64,000 nt of DNA from the NCBI GenBank assembly GCA_035048485.1, contig CM068585.1, forward strand, positions 52,220,550 through 52,284,549. Direction: 5' to 3'. Below the pieces are notes generated by a model. The model saw only the letters and a program-made list of their open reading frames with translations, did no database searches and was not told the origin of the DNA. Origin of the DNA: Pteria penguin (Eukaryota; Mollusca; Bivalvia; Pterioida; Pteriidae). Made by a program: the position numbers and the translations under genes. Shown piece by piece: positions 1 to 11,426 of the stretch; positions within the stretch are counted from its first letter, which is position 1; each line of letters opens with the position of its first letter.

Positions 1-84
1 AAATTTTCATGCTTTTATCACAAAAAGAACTATTTTGGTGGAATTTAAGCATAAGCCGCCCCACTATAAAACAGAGTTAAAACT

Positions 85-300
85 TTGACACGCAAACCAG
101 CATTTGTCAGATGACTGGGATCTAAAATAAAACACAAAAGTAACTGTTGTCACATGACAATGAACCAAAGTGGACATTTACGAACCCCTGAAATTCAGAG
201 GTGAGACCAGGTGCCAGGGAGAAGTGGTCATCTTCTGCCTGGCTAGTCACACCCACCCTAAATGCCTTTAAATACAGACGAAAAAAAAAATATTTTTAGC
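85..300. repeat. Partial copy of a 336-bp repeat family
   Basis: The stretch around 170-290 (tttacgaacccctgaaattc, then a block on attached sites and acagac) is a diverged direct copy of sequence at about 1875-2000. It appears to be an outlying unit of the family arranged in tandem at 1740-2300. No coding potential is seen. Confidence 0.55.
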
Positions 301-302
301 AA

Positions 303-1466
<1,164 letters not shown>

Positions 1467-1604
1467 GGGTAGTTCAGTCGGTTAGAGGGTCGGATGCATG
1501 ACAGCTAGGTGATTCGGTACCATAGGTCGTAGGTTCGAGTCCCAGACGGGGAACGAATATAAGTGAAATATAGGGTGCCTTGTTAACTGTAGTGTCTTTG
1601 TGCG

Positions 1605-1672
<68 letters not shown>

Positions 1673-1690
1673 ATATATATATATATATAT
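1605..1690. repeat. (TA)n microsatellite
   Basis: A pure TA tract abutting the 3' side of the inverted SINE head, with a short interruption (aaacatat) near 1668. TA-rich tracts flank this SINE array on both sides. Confidence 0.95.
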
Positions 1691-1739
1691 GCATGTGAAC
1701 AATTTGTGTAGAAAGTGCCACTACCATAACATCAGGAAA

Positions 1740-2300
1740 AGATTATATTAACACTTAAGTCATACCTCGCGGGAAACTTTCTTACGACCTCCACACTGCA
1801 AAGTGAATAATTGTGACGTTAATGTAAAATACGAAAGTAACTGGTATCACAGGACAATGGCATTAACAGCAGTGTACCAAAGTTGACATTTACGAATCCC
1901 TGAAATTAAGAGGCGATATCACGGAGGAGTAATCATCTCCGCTTTGGCTAACCACACCAGCCAGGAATAATACCTTTGCATACAGGCAAAACAAATATAA
2001 TTCAGCAGTGTATATACACATGAATGTGAAGAAACTGTGTAGACAGTGCCGCTGAAACACAGCATCAGGAAAATGGTATAATAACATTTAAGCTAAACAT
2101 TCCGCAGGAGAGCTTTTTTACGAGCTTCACACTGAAAAGGGAATAAAGATGACGTTAATGTAAAATACGAAAGTTACTGGTGTCACTCAACAATGGCATT
2201 AAGAACAATGTACGACGGTGGACATTCACGAATTTTTCTATTTAAAGGTACATTGTTTGGACCATCAAAAGCGGAAGAATACAATATCTATGCAGTCTAT
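1740..2300. repeat. 336-bp repeat, about 1.7 tandem copies
   Basis: The phrase gttaatgtaaaatacgaaag occurs at 1818 and again at 2154, a 336-bp offset. Similarity continues on both sides (cacactg...aagtgaataa and cacactgaaaagggaataaa). A further diverged copy lies at 85-300. No protein or tRNA-like signal is seen. Confidence 0.65.
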
Positions 2301-3285
2301 ATATTATTTTTGTCGATAGCACAACACTATAATTTAAACATTGCCTTATGTACAAATGATCTGTTATCTCGTTGGCAGTGCATCTATACCCTTCATTATT
2401 CAATGATAAAATCGCGATGATTACGTTATGTATTTATTTTAATTTTTTTTTATCTATATGTCATATTTACGTTTCCTTTCGCTGATATTACCCCACCCTC
2501 TTTATGCAGTCGTAGTGTTTTCATTTGTCTTCTTTAGTTTCTGATATCGCACTCGGGGCTAATGTATAATTAAATATTTGTTTTATAAGTAAAGAATGAC
2601 TATTTAGTAACTGAAAGATGTTTATGTCACCTGTAATGGACGGTTGCATAAAACAAGAACTGCCAAGAAATGTTAACCGAAAAAAGTTATATCAAAGTTA
2701 AGAGTTGTGATTTTATTTCCTGGATGTATAATTGAATTTCCTGATTTTATATCTTTGTTTTTATCAAGTTTCAAGTTTTTATTTTTCTCATATGCTGTTA
2801 CAACAACATTAAGGACATATATCAATTGGCATTCAATTACGCCTGAATGATATGTAAAACATATTAGACTTTCCTTTGTATTAATTAGTAGCTTATAAAG
2901 TTTTAAAATCTAACAATTGCAATATCCGTATAATCATAACTTTGTTTATGATAGATTGATATGCATTTATTATCTAGTAAGATTGATGCAATGGACCAGA
3001 TTGACAAAATGACAACTTTACAAATTCGCTACTACTTATAGGCATATATGACAGTGTTTATCTATCATATTTATTACATAGTTCTTTTAGAGGATGGTAA
3101 TTTCGCTGTTGCTATCGCTGCGTCTTTCAAGTCACATGTATGAACATAATTCTGAATGTACAGTGAATGCAACGGTATATCGTTCATAAACATTCTGATG
3201 CAACCAAGCAACATAGCATTGCATGAAAAGCGTACATCATGTACTGGTTGAAGCATGCAAAAAGTTGAATATTCGCTTAAAGAGT
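2301..3285. other. AT-rich intergenic DNA, nothing recognised
   Basis: No gene, structured repeat or RNA signal could be recognised. Open frames here are short and lack family resemblance. Confidence 0.6.
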
Positions 3286-3287
3286 AA

Positions 3288-3310
3288 GTAATTATGATAA
3301 TAATAATAAC

Positions 3311-3351
<41 letters not shown>

Positions 3352-3352
3352 A
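3288..3352. repeat. (TAA)n microsatellite
   Basis: Trinucleotide ataataat... tract with one aac interruption. It produces spurious poly-Ile and poly-Tyr frames on the minus strand. Confidence 0.95.
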
Positions 3353-3799
3353 AAACGCAATGCCAATCAAAATGTACTAATAAAATGATTACATAATTAC
3401 AAATGTCTGTAAAATACAATGTATTTTCATTTTACAAGTACAATTTTTATCGCGAGTTCCAGCAATATACGGAAACATAGTTACGAGAAATTCATCTACT
3501 ACCAACTCTAAAACTGATTGTGTTGAAACGTCTCATTTAATTACCCATATTTTAACGTGACCTCTGAACCTCAGTAAGCTCCTGTTTTTTGTTCTCTACA
3601 TTGACGATTTCTTTTTTATTCAAGTGTATGTTGTTTAATGCTCTGCTTAAGTGATGAGTTGGAAGGTGAGACCATTAATTTTTCTTTTCGTTGGATTAGG
3701 TATACGACGAAAAAAGGACGGAAAACGGCACCATTGCGCGTAGACTCTTCTGAAGCTATAAACAGTAGGAACCTATGTTTTTATGAAATTTTAACTTGA

Positions 3800-4088
3800 A
3801 TTGGCACACCTACAGATTGTAGGTTTATTTATTCTTCAAAGGTTGGCAATTCGTAAACATCACATAAATGAAAACATAAATTTTACTCTGGAGGTAAAAT
3901 TGAATAACACATTCTTTTTTCTGATTGACAACATATATGTATACTGTGATCAGATATACCAACACATCATTGGTATTCCAATGGGTGTTTATTGTACACC
4001 TTTACTAATCGATATTTTATTCATACGAAGCGGAATTTATGCAAAAACCTCAGCAGAAGTAATGGCTGTTTATGTTACATTCAGATAA
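3800..4088 (+). pseudogene. Penelope-like element RT fragment
   Basis: The plus-strand translation includes IYQHIIGIPMGVYCTPLL, a clear relative of the RT motif IYQQIVGIPMGTNCAPLIAD that is well preserved at about 61.3 kb. It is followed by a decayed version of the downstream LFLYxYE stretch. Only this motif-B region is recognisable; the catalytic motif C is absent. The fragment ends about 30 bp before the 5' LTR of the gypsy element at 4121, so that LTR element may have inserted into or beside it. It is a dead 5'- and 3'-truncated copy. Confidence 0.65.
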
Positions 4089-4120
4089 ATTGAAAATGCA
4101 TTGTCTATAATAGATATATA

Positions 4121-5282
4121 TGTGAGCAAGTCACTATGTTTATCGTGAATTCCGGATTTCGTTTTACAGGTTTTGTTCATACTGTTACGTGGTAGAGCAC
4201 GTGCGCGTTAAGTAAGGATACAAATGTAGAATGATGACGACGAATCAAGACCATTGTATTTCCATGTAATCTAGTATCAACCTTAATTCCAGGTATATTA
4301 TTACTTTCATATGCATTTCTGTACTTTGTATAACATATTTTATCCATGTAATAAATGGAAATCCTCTGCAAATATTTATATTGTTCAAAGTCTAATAGTG
4401 GTTCCGCACGGCAAATGTAAATAAACGCTGCAGACATGTCTTTGCTACATTAGGTCCATATATGAAGTAATAACTGGTATTCTACTATCATATTTGCTCT
4501 TTTATTACCATAGGAGTGTGTTGATTGCATTCACAATACAAACTCTGTATTTCATGATGTTCGTTGGTATAAATTTGTATGTTTGAATTGTTTACGTTAT
4601 GATTTCTGCTTTTATTACTGTATTGATGCGACTGTTAGCGATAGTTCCTTAGCTATACTAGTCCCTATGTACCTAGGTAAACATCTACCTCTTGTAATCA
4701 TTGTGTATAGTGTTCACAATACTGTATTTGATACATTTATATGTGTTCTTGTTCACAAATTGTGGCCAGCTATATCCGTGATATTATAGTATGGAAAGCA
4801 ATTAGTGTCAGACACTCAAGTCTTGACTGGTCACGGAGTTATCCTGATGTGTTTATTTTGAGGTTTCATTAATTTGTCTCATTATTAGACAATTAGGGTG
4901 GTTTGTCGTACCACTTAGTGTGATGTCATACCAAATGTATGGTAGCCCATTGTTGTCATCATTTTCACATCTTTACATGACAGAATGTAAGCTAAGGTTG
5001 TGGATTTGTGATATATAGTTACATTGCAGCCTGTTGTAATAAGAGTCGCAATGTTTGTGATTTATCAATTTACTGTAGCATGTATTGATATTTTCTATCG
5101 CAACGTTGGTTAACCACATTGTGTTCATTGACCTAAAATTGTGTTCACCTTACATTATAATGTACATATAGTTACACTATTCATTGTTTGTATTGCAGAT
5201 ATCCTGCCACCTCTTCTTGTTCAAATAAATGTATGAAATGGACCAGAGCCTTAATTATCAGTCGTTTTACCACTTGGTCACA
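4121..5282 (+). repeat. 5' LTR of outer gypsy element, split by an insert
   Basis: Bases 4121-4292 and 5199-5282 align end to end with the 256-bp 3' LTR at 16606-16861. The right part carries an AATAAA-type signal (caaataaatg) and ends in TTGGTCACA. The middle 4293-5198 has no counterpart in the 3' LTR. Confidence 0.92.
4293..5198 (+). other. 906-bp intron-like insert in the 5' LTR (GT...AG)
   Basis: The junctions read CCAG|GTATAT on the left and TTGCAG|ATATCC on the right, where the 3' LTR has the uninterrupted ccagatatcc. Removing exactly 906 bp restores the 256-bp LTR. The insert starts GT, ends in a pyrimidine-flanked AG and sits in a CAG|GT context, as an intron would. The same ends could reflect a 3-bp CAG target duplication. 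No coding region is seen inside. Confidence 0.75.
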
Positions 5283-5284
5283 AA

Positions 5285-5302
5285 TGGCGTCGCCGGTTAA
5301 CC
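5285..5302 (+). promoter_or_regulatory. Primer-binding site, outer gypsy element
   Basis: TGGCGTCGCCGG begins two bases after the 5' LTR and starts with the TGG expected opposite a tRNA CCA end. I could not assign the tRNA species with confidence. Confidence 0.6.
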
Positions 5303-5385
5303 AAAACATCATACATCTAAGAGGTGGTAGAAGGCCTGCTAGGACAGCTAGACACGTCACAGTGGTGGATAGCCTGCTAAGACTC

Positions 5386-5389
5386 GTAA
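5386..5389. repeat. Target-site duplication GTAA (left) of the nested gypsy element
   Basis: GTAA directly precedes the inner LTR at 5390 and recurs at 11414-11417 directly after the inner 3' LTR. A 4-bp duplication is compatible with gypsy integration. Confidence 0.75.
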
Positions 5390-5591
5390 TGTAATATTAT
5401 GACCATCATGTTTGTTCTCCGTTTAGTATACGGATTTTAATTCCGGGTTGTACCGTTACCAATTTTTAGAGTTAGAATGTTTGTACAAGTTGAGTTTTAT
5501 ATTGCACGTGCGCCAGATTGGAATAAATTTAGAAACAACCAAGAATGATGTGTTTGATTGACATTAGAGCAAGTTCCCTACATATACTACA
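5390..5591 (+). repeat. 5' LTR of nested gypsy element
   Basis: 202 bp, TGTAATATTATGACC at the start and CATATACTACA at the end, matching 11212-11413. It is followed at 5592 by TGGTGGAGAATCC, the likely primer-binding site. Confidence 0.93.
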
Positions 5592-5609
5592 TGGTGGAGA
5601 ATCCAAATT
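5592..5609 (+). promoter_or_regulatory. Primer-binding site, nested gypsy element
   Basis: TGGTGGAGAATCC starts immediately after the LTR with the TGG complementary to a tRNA CCA terminus. The tRNA was not identified. Confidence 0.55.
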
Positions 5610-5677
5610 CGTATGTTTTTGTATCTGAAATATGCAGGACTTTCATTTTAAATTTAACGATTATTTTGTTTACGATA

Positions 5678-6838
5678 ATGCAAACTTTTGCCGGGAGTTC
5701 CCCAATTACAAGCACACCTCGAGTACCTCGTCATTGTTACTCTAATACAGACTACTTTGATCATTCTACACCTTTGAACGATACTCATACTGGCATCCAG
5801 ATGGAACATATGGACAATCAAGCCACAGTGGACCGTGGCTTACCGTTATCGACTCGCAAGTCTCTAGAATTGGGGAACCATCGTGACGATCGCGATGACA
5901 CGAATTATCTTACACATAGTGATGCATTTCAAGTCCCTCAGCCTTTCCAGTCAATGCCTTTCATGTATCAGTTAAGTAAATTCCATGGGTACCCTAATGA
6001 GGATGCTAAGAAATTCTTAAATGATTTCTGTGCAGCCATGTCGCTACAAAATGTCACGGAGCACACACGACTTATATCAGCATTCTCATTATACCTCACA
6101 GGACCGGCGTACACTTGGTTCCAGTCACTTGACAGAGACCCTTTATTTCTATCATGGGAAGTTGTTAAGAAGAAATTTTGCGACACATATGTCGATGCAG
6201 ACCACCTAACAAATGCATCTCTGTTTGCAAAAAATGAAAAATTCAACAAACTAAAACTATCAGACAGCTCGTCTCTTGAGGATTTCTATAATAATGTTAT
6301 ACGCACGAGTAAAAAGTTACAGAAATCAAAGTTGGACTTGTAGACCAAATTTATAGATGGACTACCCTCTCAGTTACAATTTTTTGTAAGGGCTGGACTT
6401 CCTGTGTCAGTTGAAGATGCATTACATAGTGCACGTACCGGTGAAGCTGTCGGTTACAGGCAACAGACAGACAGTGCAGTGCCTGCTACTGTAAACTCTG
6501 TCAGTACACAACCTACAGGTAGTCAAAACCATCATTTTCAAGAGCAGTTAGATTTACTTGTGTCAAAGGTGGAAGCTCTGTCCGTCCAAAGGTCAGATGA
6601 TGTAAAAGAAAGGAAACATGCAACATCTCAGAGTCAGAGGAAATGTTTTACCTGCAACGGAGAAAATCATGTAAAAAGGTCATGTAATTGGACAGGGAAT
6701 GGCCAATCCGAACCGAAAACCAGATGCCAGTTATGTTCTCAGTGGGGACATCCGGCTCGCAAGTGTAAACTATTTTCGATTTCGGGAAACTCCCAGAGCT
6801 CGGGTGCAGGGCGCGGGCAACCGAGAGAGGGCAGTTAA
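5678..6838 (+). pseudogene. Gag of nested gypsy element, one in-frame stop
   Basis: One frame runs 386 codons from ATG 5678 (MQTFAG...) to TAA 6836-6838, broken only by a TAG at 6341-6343 after KSKLDL. The middle resembles a retrotransposon capsid: FHGYPNEDAKKFLNDF, then a YLTGPAYTWFQSL stretch and SLEDFYNNV. The C-terminal third has two CCHC knuckles, CFTCNGENHVKRSC (C-x2-C-x4-H-x4-C) and CQLCSQWGHPARKC, the expected RNA-binding nucleocapsid. The frame is open upstream into the LTR, but the ATG at 5678 is the first that avoids the primer site. The pol frame is open through the gag stop, so gag and pol overlap in the -1 frame. Apart from the TAG this gag is well preserved. Confidence 0.88.
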
Positions 6839-6906
6839 AGCGTCATTGCAGTAGATCACCGGACAGATGTAGTGTCCGTTCGTATTCATGCAATAATGAC
6901 CGTGAC

Positions 6907-8145
6907 GTGAACGCAGTTTATCACTCGGATACAGATCGTTGTTCCGATATTAACAACGATTCCTCGACTGATTCCGATAGTGAAAGTGAAGTGTGTGCAT
7001 CTAAGTCAAAACTATTGTATTTACCTGTTGTTATTAAGAATGTAAAAATTTCTGCAATATTAGACAGTGGCAGTACTATTAATATTATGTCATTATCTTT
7101 ATTTCAATCTTTGCCTAGTCACACTCATTCTCCATTGTCTATTTCTCATGATTCACATGTTATTGTTGCAAATTACCAAAAGGTTGAAATTGTTGGGCAT
7201 GTCCTATGTCAAAATGAATGTTTCAGGTAGAAAACACAAAGTACGTGTAAATCACAGGTTACCTTATCACCCAACAGTGAAACTATTGTTTTTGCAAAGG
7301 TACCAAAGACTGTGTACATTGGTACTCAGGGTATTTGTTCTGCTAGTAGTCAAATTATTAAATTTGGACTCCATGTTGCTAGATGTGTAGTTACTGCAGC
7401 ATTTTCCCATGAAGTGCCGGTAAAAATTTTGAATGTTTCAAAGGACACTATTACTGTACCTAAAGGTAAAATTTTAGCACGATTTAAACCTTTTGATGAT
7501 TCATATCGCATTGAATTTGTTACTAGTCAAGACAAAAGGAATCTATTTCATGACACTGTTTATGGTAACCATGTACATGTACATAATATGAACAATTTGC
7601 ACTCTGATGATGATTCTGTTGACAATGATATATGTTATGATCAAAATGTTCTACAGAATGTTGAATCAGTTGATGATGTTTTACCTAAGAGTAAATCAGA
7701 CATTTTTGAAAATGATCAGAGAAGAAATGTAAGTAATGACTTTAAGGCAAATGACTACATTGCTGCCTTTGATCTTGATAATGCTTGTGCTCATTTATCA
7801 AATGATTAAAAGTGCAAGTTATCTGAACTTCTTGAAAGAAATAAGCCCATATTTGTGACTAAAGACAATCCTGGGTTAGGGTTTACTGATTTAGTTCAAC
7901 ATCACATTCATTTAAAGCCAGACGCCCAGTCTAAACATCAGCGTCCTTACCGTCTATCACCTGATAAGCGTGAAATATTGAGACATCACCTTCAGGAACT
8001 CTTAGATCAGGGCATTATTGCACCTGTTACAGCTGATGAGAATGTACCAGTAACGAGTCCTATTGTTTTAGTATCAAAGCGTCGTAAATCATCTGAGGGA
8101 TTTAAGCCTGGTACGAAGGAAGCAAGCCTGTCAATGTTTCGGTAA
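6907..8145 (+). pseudogene. Protease and RT fingers of nested gypsy pol, two in-frame stops
   Basis: A single frame, open from before 6838, runs to TAG at 8143-8145 with a TAG at 7228-7230 and a TAA at 7807-7809. The aspartic protease shows AILDSGSTINIM (catalytic DSG). A spacer rich in Asp and Asn follows. From about 7855 the RT begins: a proline-rich PYRLSPDKREIL, then LLDQGIIAPV and SPIVLVSKR, the fingers region of gypsy RT. Homology stops at about 8105 (EGFK). The palm with the YxDD motif, the connection and RNase H are all missing. The join to the following block looks like an internal deletion in this copy or its parent. Not functional. Confidence 0.85.
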
Positions 8146-8162
8146 TACACCCCAAGTTATTC

Positions 8163-8585
8163 ATGGATGATGGTTATGACGCGGATACTGACGAGCCGCA
8201 TGCAGTTCCTCATATCAAACCAAAGGCCAAAATGAACCGTTCCACTTCTCTCAAAGTGATATCCCGTTTAGATCACATGCCTTTATGTGAGATGAACACT
8301 GATAAATGCCAACCGAAGGCATATGGTCAACAGGATCCTAGTATTCTTCTAGACAATGACTCGCTTTCCTCTGTGAACGGAAATCCTACAAATTTTGAAT
8401 CTAAGGAGGAAAATCATAAATCTGAATCCGCACATGAGTCATCTCGCGATGCAGCCAATAGTGATATGCAGCAAGATCAGAGTCATGATAATATCTCAAT
8501 AGAGGATACAAATATCTCGTCTGACAACAGTACTTCAGTTGTGAGCAACAACACTGTATTAAGTATTGACCTTCTTTCCTATTGA
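8163..8585 (+). pseudogene. Acidic linker of nested gypsy pol
   Basis: An open frame of about 140 codons, rich in Asp, Ser and Asn, with no recognised domain. It lies between the RT deletion and the integrase and is in a different frame from both. Its position and composition fit the variable linker that follows RNase H in some gypsy polyproteins. That role is inferred from position only. Confidence 0.4.
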
Positions 8586-9790
8586 CCTTAGTTTGGAAAG
8601 TGTCGCACAACTACAAGCTGCAGATTCTGACCTGTCACCACTCATTACATATATGAGAGATAACAAATTGCCATCATCTCAGAAAGCTGCAAGGAGAATA
8701 TTGCTACAATCTACTGACTACTTCCTTGTTGACAATGTCCTTTTTCATACGAGAGTTGCAAAATCAAAGCGTGCAAAGACATTGAAAGGATACCAGCTGG
8801 TACTCCCTAAAATTTTGTATAAACTATACTAGAAATTTATCATGATTCACCATTAGGAGCCCACGGTGGAATCAACGATACCTTGGATCGAATTAAGGAA
8901 CATTATTTTTTTTTCCAAAGATGTCTGTCATTGTGAGTGACTGTGTCAAATCTTGTCATCATTGTCAAGCTAGGAAAATCACCAAAGCTCACACAAAAGC
9001 TGATATGGTGTCATATCCTACCCCTAAACAACTATTTGACGTTTGGCAAGTTGATCTTGTGGGACCACTTCCAGTGTCATACAAGGGCAATTCATTCATT
9101 TTCACAGCCACATGTATGTTTAGTAAATATTTATTTGCTGTACCTATACCAAACCAGGATTCACTAAGAGTGTCCATAGCATTGTATCAGCTGTTCACAA
9201 CATTTGGTGTGTGTGACACTATTTTAAGTGATCAAGGTAGTGAGTTCATTGCACAACTTACAATGGAAGTATGCCACATGCTACATATACATCAACAGTT
9301 CACACCGAACTTTGCGCACCATTGCTTAGGAGCATGTGAAAGGGTTAAAAAAAACTCTGGAGGAACGTATGACGCCACTCATTGACGATAAGAAAAGAAC
9401 ATGGGATGATTTACTTTATTGAATTGTGTTTGCGATCAATCAAAGCGTAAATTCTACTCTGGGCTACAGTCCATTTGAAATTCTCTTTGGCAGGAGACCT
9501 AATTTTCCGCTTTCGCCTGTACAGCTTGACTCTCATATTTCAAATCTACCAGTGGACATGAACCAGTACATCTTGGAGCTTGCAACCAAGTTGTCAGCCA
9601 TCCGTGAACATATTTCTCAAAACTGCTGTATCCAAACAGAACATGGTTGACGGAGTGAATAGTTCCATACAACCATTATATTTAACACAAGGTGACTATG
9701 TGTATCCCCTATCAACACCTACAGGACCTGCCGCAAAACTACAAAACAAATATTCAGGTCCATATATAGTACACACCGTGTGACCTGATC
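8566..9790 (+). pseudogene. Integrase of nested gypsy element, frameshifted
   Basis: The N-terminal part (8566-8830) ends near an HHCC zinc finger split by a frameshift: a HDSPLGAH-like stretch at about 8835-8865 and CHHC at 8954-8965. The DDE core reads WQVDLVGPL (first D), TILSDQGSEF (second D) and CERV for the catalytic Glu region at about 9340. It then frameshifts at about 9345 in a poly-A run and resumes at 9426 (FAINQSVNSTLGYSPFEILF). A further shift near 9640 leads to the GPY/F region at about 9720-9780 (KYSGPYIVHTV). All integrase landmarks are present in order, but across at least three frames. Confidence 0.85.
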
Positions 9791-9911
9791 ACAGAATTCT
9801 ACTTATGGACACACAAACTGGGAAATGTCAGAATGAACCTGTTCACATTAACCGTCTTAAAATGACATATATCCGAGCACCATCTCAGTTATTACACAAA
9901 AACCTGTAACT

Positions 9912-10286
9912 GTGTATAAGGAGATAGGAATACAAACATGTGACATGTCATCACCAGCAAATGTTCAAACGTCTGATAATGTACAGTCAATACCAGATAC
10001 TCCAGCTATTCAGGTACCAAAGAGACCGCAGAGAACCAAAAGGAAATCTGTCCGATACAGGGACCCTTTTAATGTCACCCTAGACTCCATGCATTCTTCT
10101 ACAGATAATGGTAAAATGTACAAAGTAAGAAAAGTGCTGGGTATGAAAGGAAAGGGACAGGATGCTCAATACCTTGTTCAGTTTGCTGGCGAACCAGCAC
10201 AAAATGCGATCTGGGTGTCTTGGCATGACCTTAATCCTAAAACTAAACTTTTAGTTAGATCTGCCCCACCTCCTGTCCTTTCATAA
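9912..10286 (+). CDS. Chromodomain-like C-terminus of nested gypsy integrase
   Basis: A 124-codon open frame ends at TAA 10284-10286. After a basic linker (KRPQRTKRKSVRYRDPF) it contains KMYKVRKVLGMKGKG, then QYLVQFAGEP and AIWVSWHDL. This matches the chromodomain pattern of an aromatic-hydrophobic first strand, a YLV-x-[WF]-x-G core and a Trp-containing third strand. Chromodomains at the integrase C-terminus define chromoviruses and steer integration to modified histones. Here the canonical W of KWxG is F (QFAG), so binding specificity may differ. Translation probably depended on the upstream integrase frame. The call rests on motif spacing, not on a profile search. Confidence 0.65.
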   Translation: MYKEIGIQTCDMSSPANVQTSDNVQSIPDTPAIQVPKRPQRTKRKSVRYRDPFNVTLDSMHSSTDNGKMYKVRKVLGMKGKGQDAQYLVQFAGEPAQNAIWVSWHDLNPKTKLLVRSAPPPVLS

Positions 10287-11211
10287 ATAATGACCTTGAA
10301 ATGATAGGATTTTAATGCCAGAATGTGTGTGCTAAATGTGTATATATTTTGAGACAGACTGATATGTGTCTCTTATTTTTTCCCTTGCCTTTTGATTTTA
10401 TTATTGTTTTGAAAGCAACATTATGACTTGATTAGGATTCCTTTCATTGATTGACCTTGAAGTAATTGTCCAATACATTATTTTCATGAATGACACATTA
10501 CTTCATGAATTGATTTTAATTGAGATTACTTTGTTTGAAATGCATACTTTGAAAATCATATTGTCCTTCTTGAAATGACAATTTTTCATTCTTAGATGTC
10601 TCAAATTTCATCCAAAGGTTGATTGATTTTCATAACAATTTGCAAATTTGTTTTAAATTCCCACAATGTTTGTATTTACCTATTTTATTGGATCACTGAC
10701 AACAAATGATGATAAAATTGTTGATTCATACTATGAAATATTCATGAACAGTGTATTTTAACACACAAGTAAACACTCAACACATAATGTTCATTTAAAT
10801 GGATAAATCTTGGATTATATGTAAAGGATGTATTGAATACATTATATATATGATGTGCTTACTTATATAATGCTACATCTTCATAAGACAATTTGTGTGA
10901 TTATGAATGTCGCTTCTTTACATGATTTATAAGTACCATTATTATAATACATTATTGTGTGTGGATTTATGTGAATACTTTATAGGAGTGAATTTCTAGT
11001 GTATAATGGCTAAGGTAGCAATTTGTTGACAAATGAAATACTCCAAATAATCTTTCACATTATTTTAATTCATGAAATACAGGTATGTGAATTTACTGTC
11101 AATATGGTCATTTTGATGTTCTTGAATTCAGTTTAGTCGGGTTTTTTATAAATAAGAACAACACGATGGTTCGGGCAAAATTATAAACATAATTTTTCTT
11201 TCGTGGGGGGA
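10287..11211 (+). other. 3' untranslated region and polypurine tract of nested element
   Basis: About 0.9 kb of AT-rich DNA without coding signal, ending in CGTGGGGGGA just before the 3' LTR. That G-run is the probable polypurine tract that primes plus-strand synthesis. Confidence 0.75.
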
Positions 11212-11413
11212 TGTAATATTATGACCATCATGTTTGTTCTCCATTTAGTATACGGATTTTAATTCCGGGTTGTACCGTTACCAATTTTTAGAGTTAGAAT
11301 GTTTGTACAAGTTGAGTTTTATGTTGCACATGCGCCAGATTGGAATAAATTCAGAAACAACCAAGAATGATGTGTTTGATTGACATTAGAGCAAGTTCCC
11401 TACATATACTACA
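11212..11413 (+). repeat. 3' LTR of nested gypsy element
   Basis: 202 bp, about 98% identical by eye to 5390-5591, followed by the GTAA target duplication at 11414-11417. Confidence 0.93.
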
Positions 11414-11426
11414 GTAATAAATCACA

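Larger units (their letters stand above)
5390..11413 (+). mobile_element. Nested Ty3/gypsy LTR retrotransposon with chromodomain-like tail
   Basis: The 202-bp LTRs at 5390-5591 and 11212-11413 begin TGTA, end TACA and differ at about four positions by eye. The element is flanked by GTAA on both sides and inserted in the leader of the outer element, same orientation. Contents in order: gag with two CCHC knuckles, a DSG protease, the RT fingers, a large deletion removing the RT palm and RNase H, an integrase with HHCC finger and DDE core, a GPY/F region and a C-terminal chromodomain-like domain. Roughly 0.9 kb of untranslated sequence and a polypurine tract precede the 3' LTR. LTR divergence resembles that of the host element, so the two insertions look close in age. 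Confidence 0.93.

Noticed and set aside
3074..3419. Minus-strand frames with poly-Ile and poly-Tyr
   Set aside because: They run through the (TAA)n microsatellite and have no other protein-like features.
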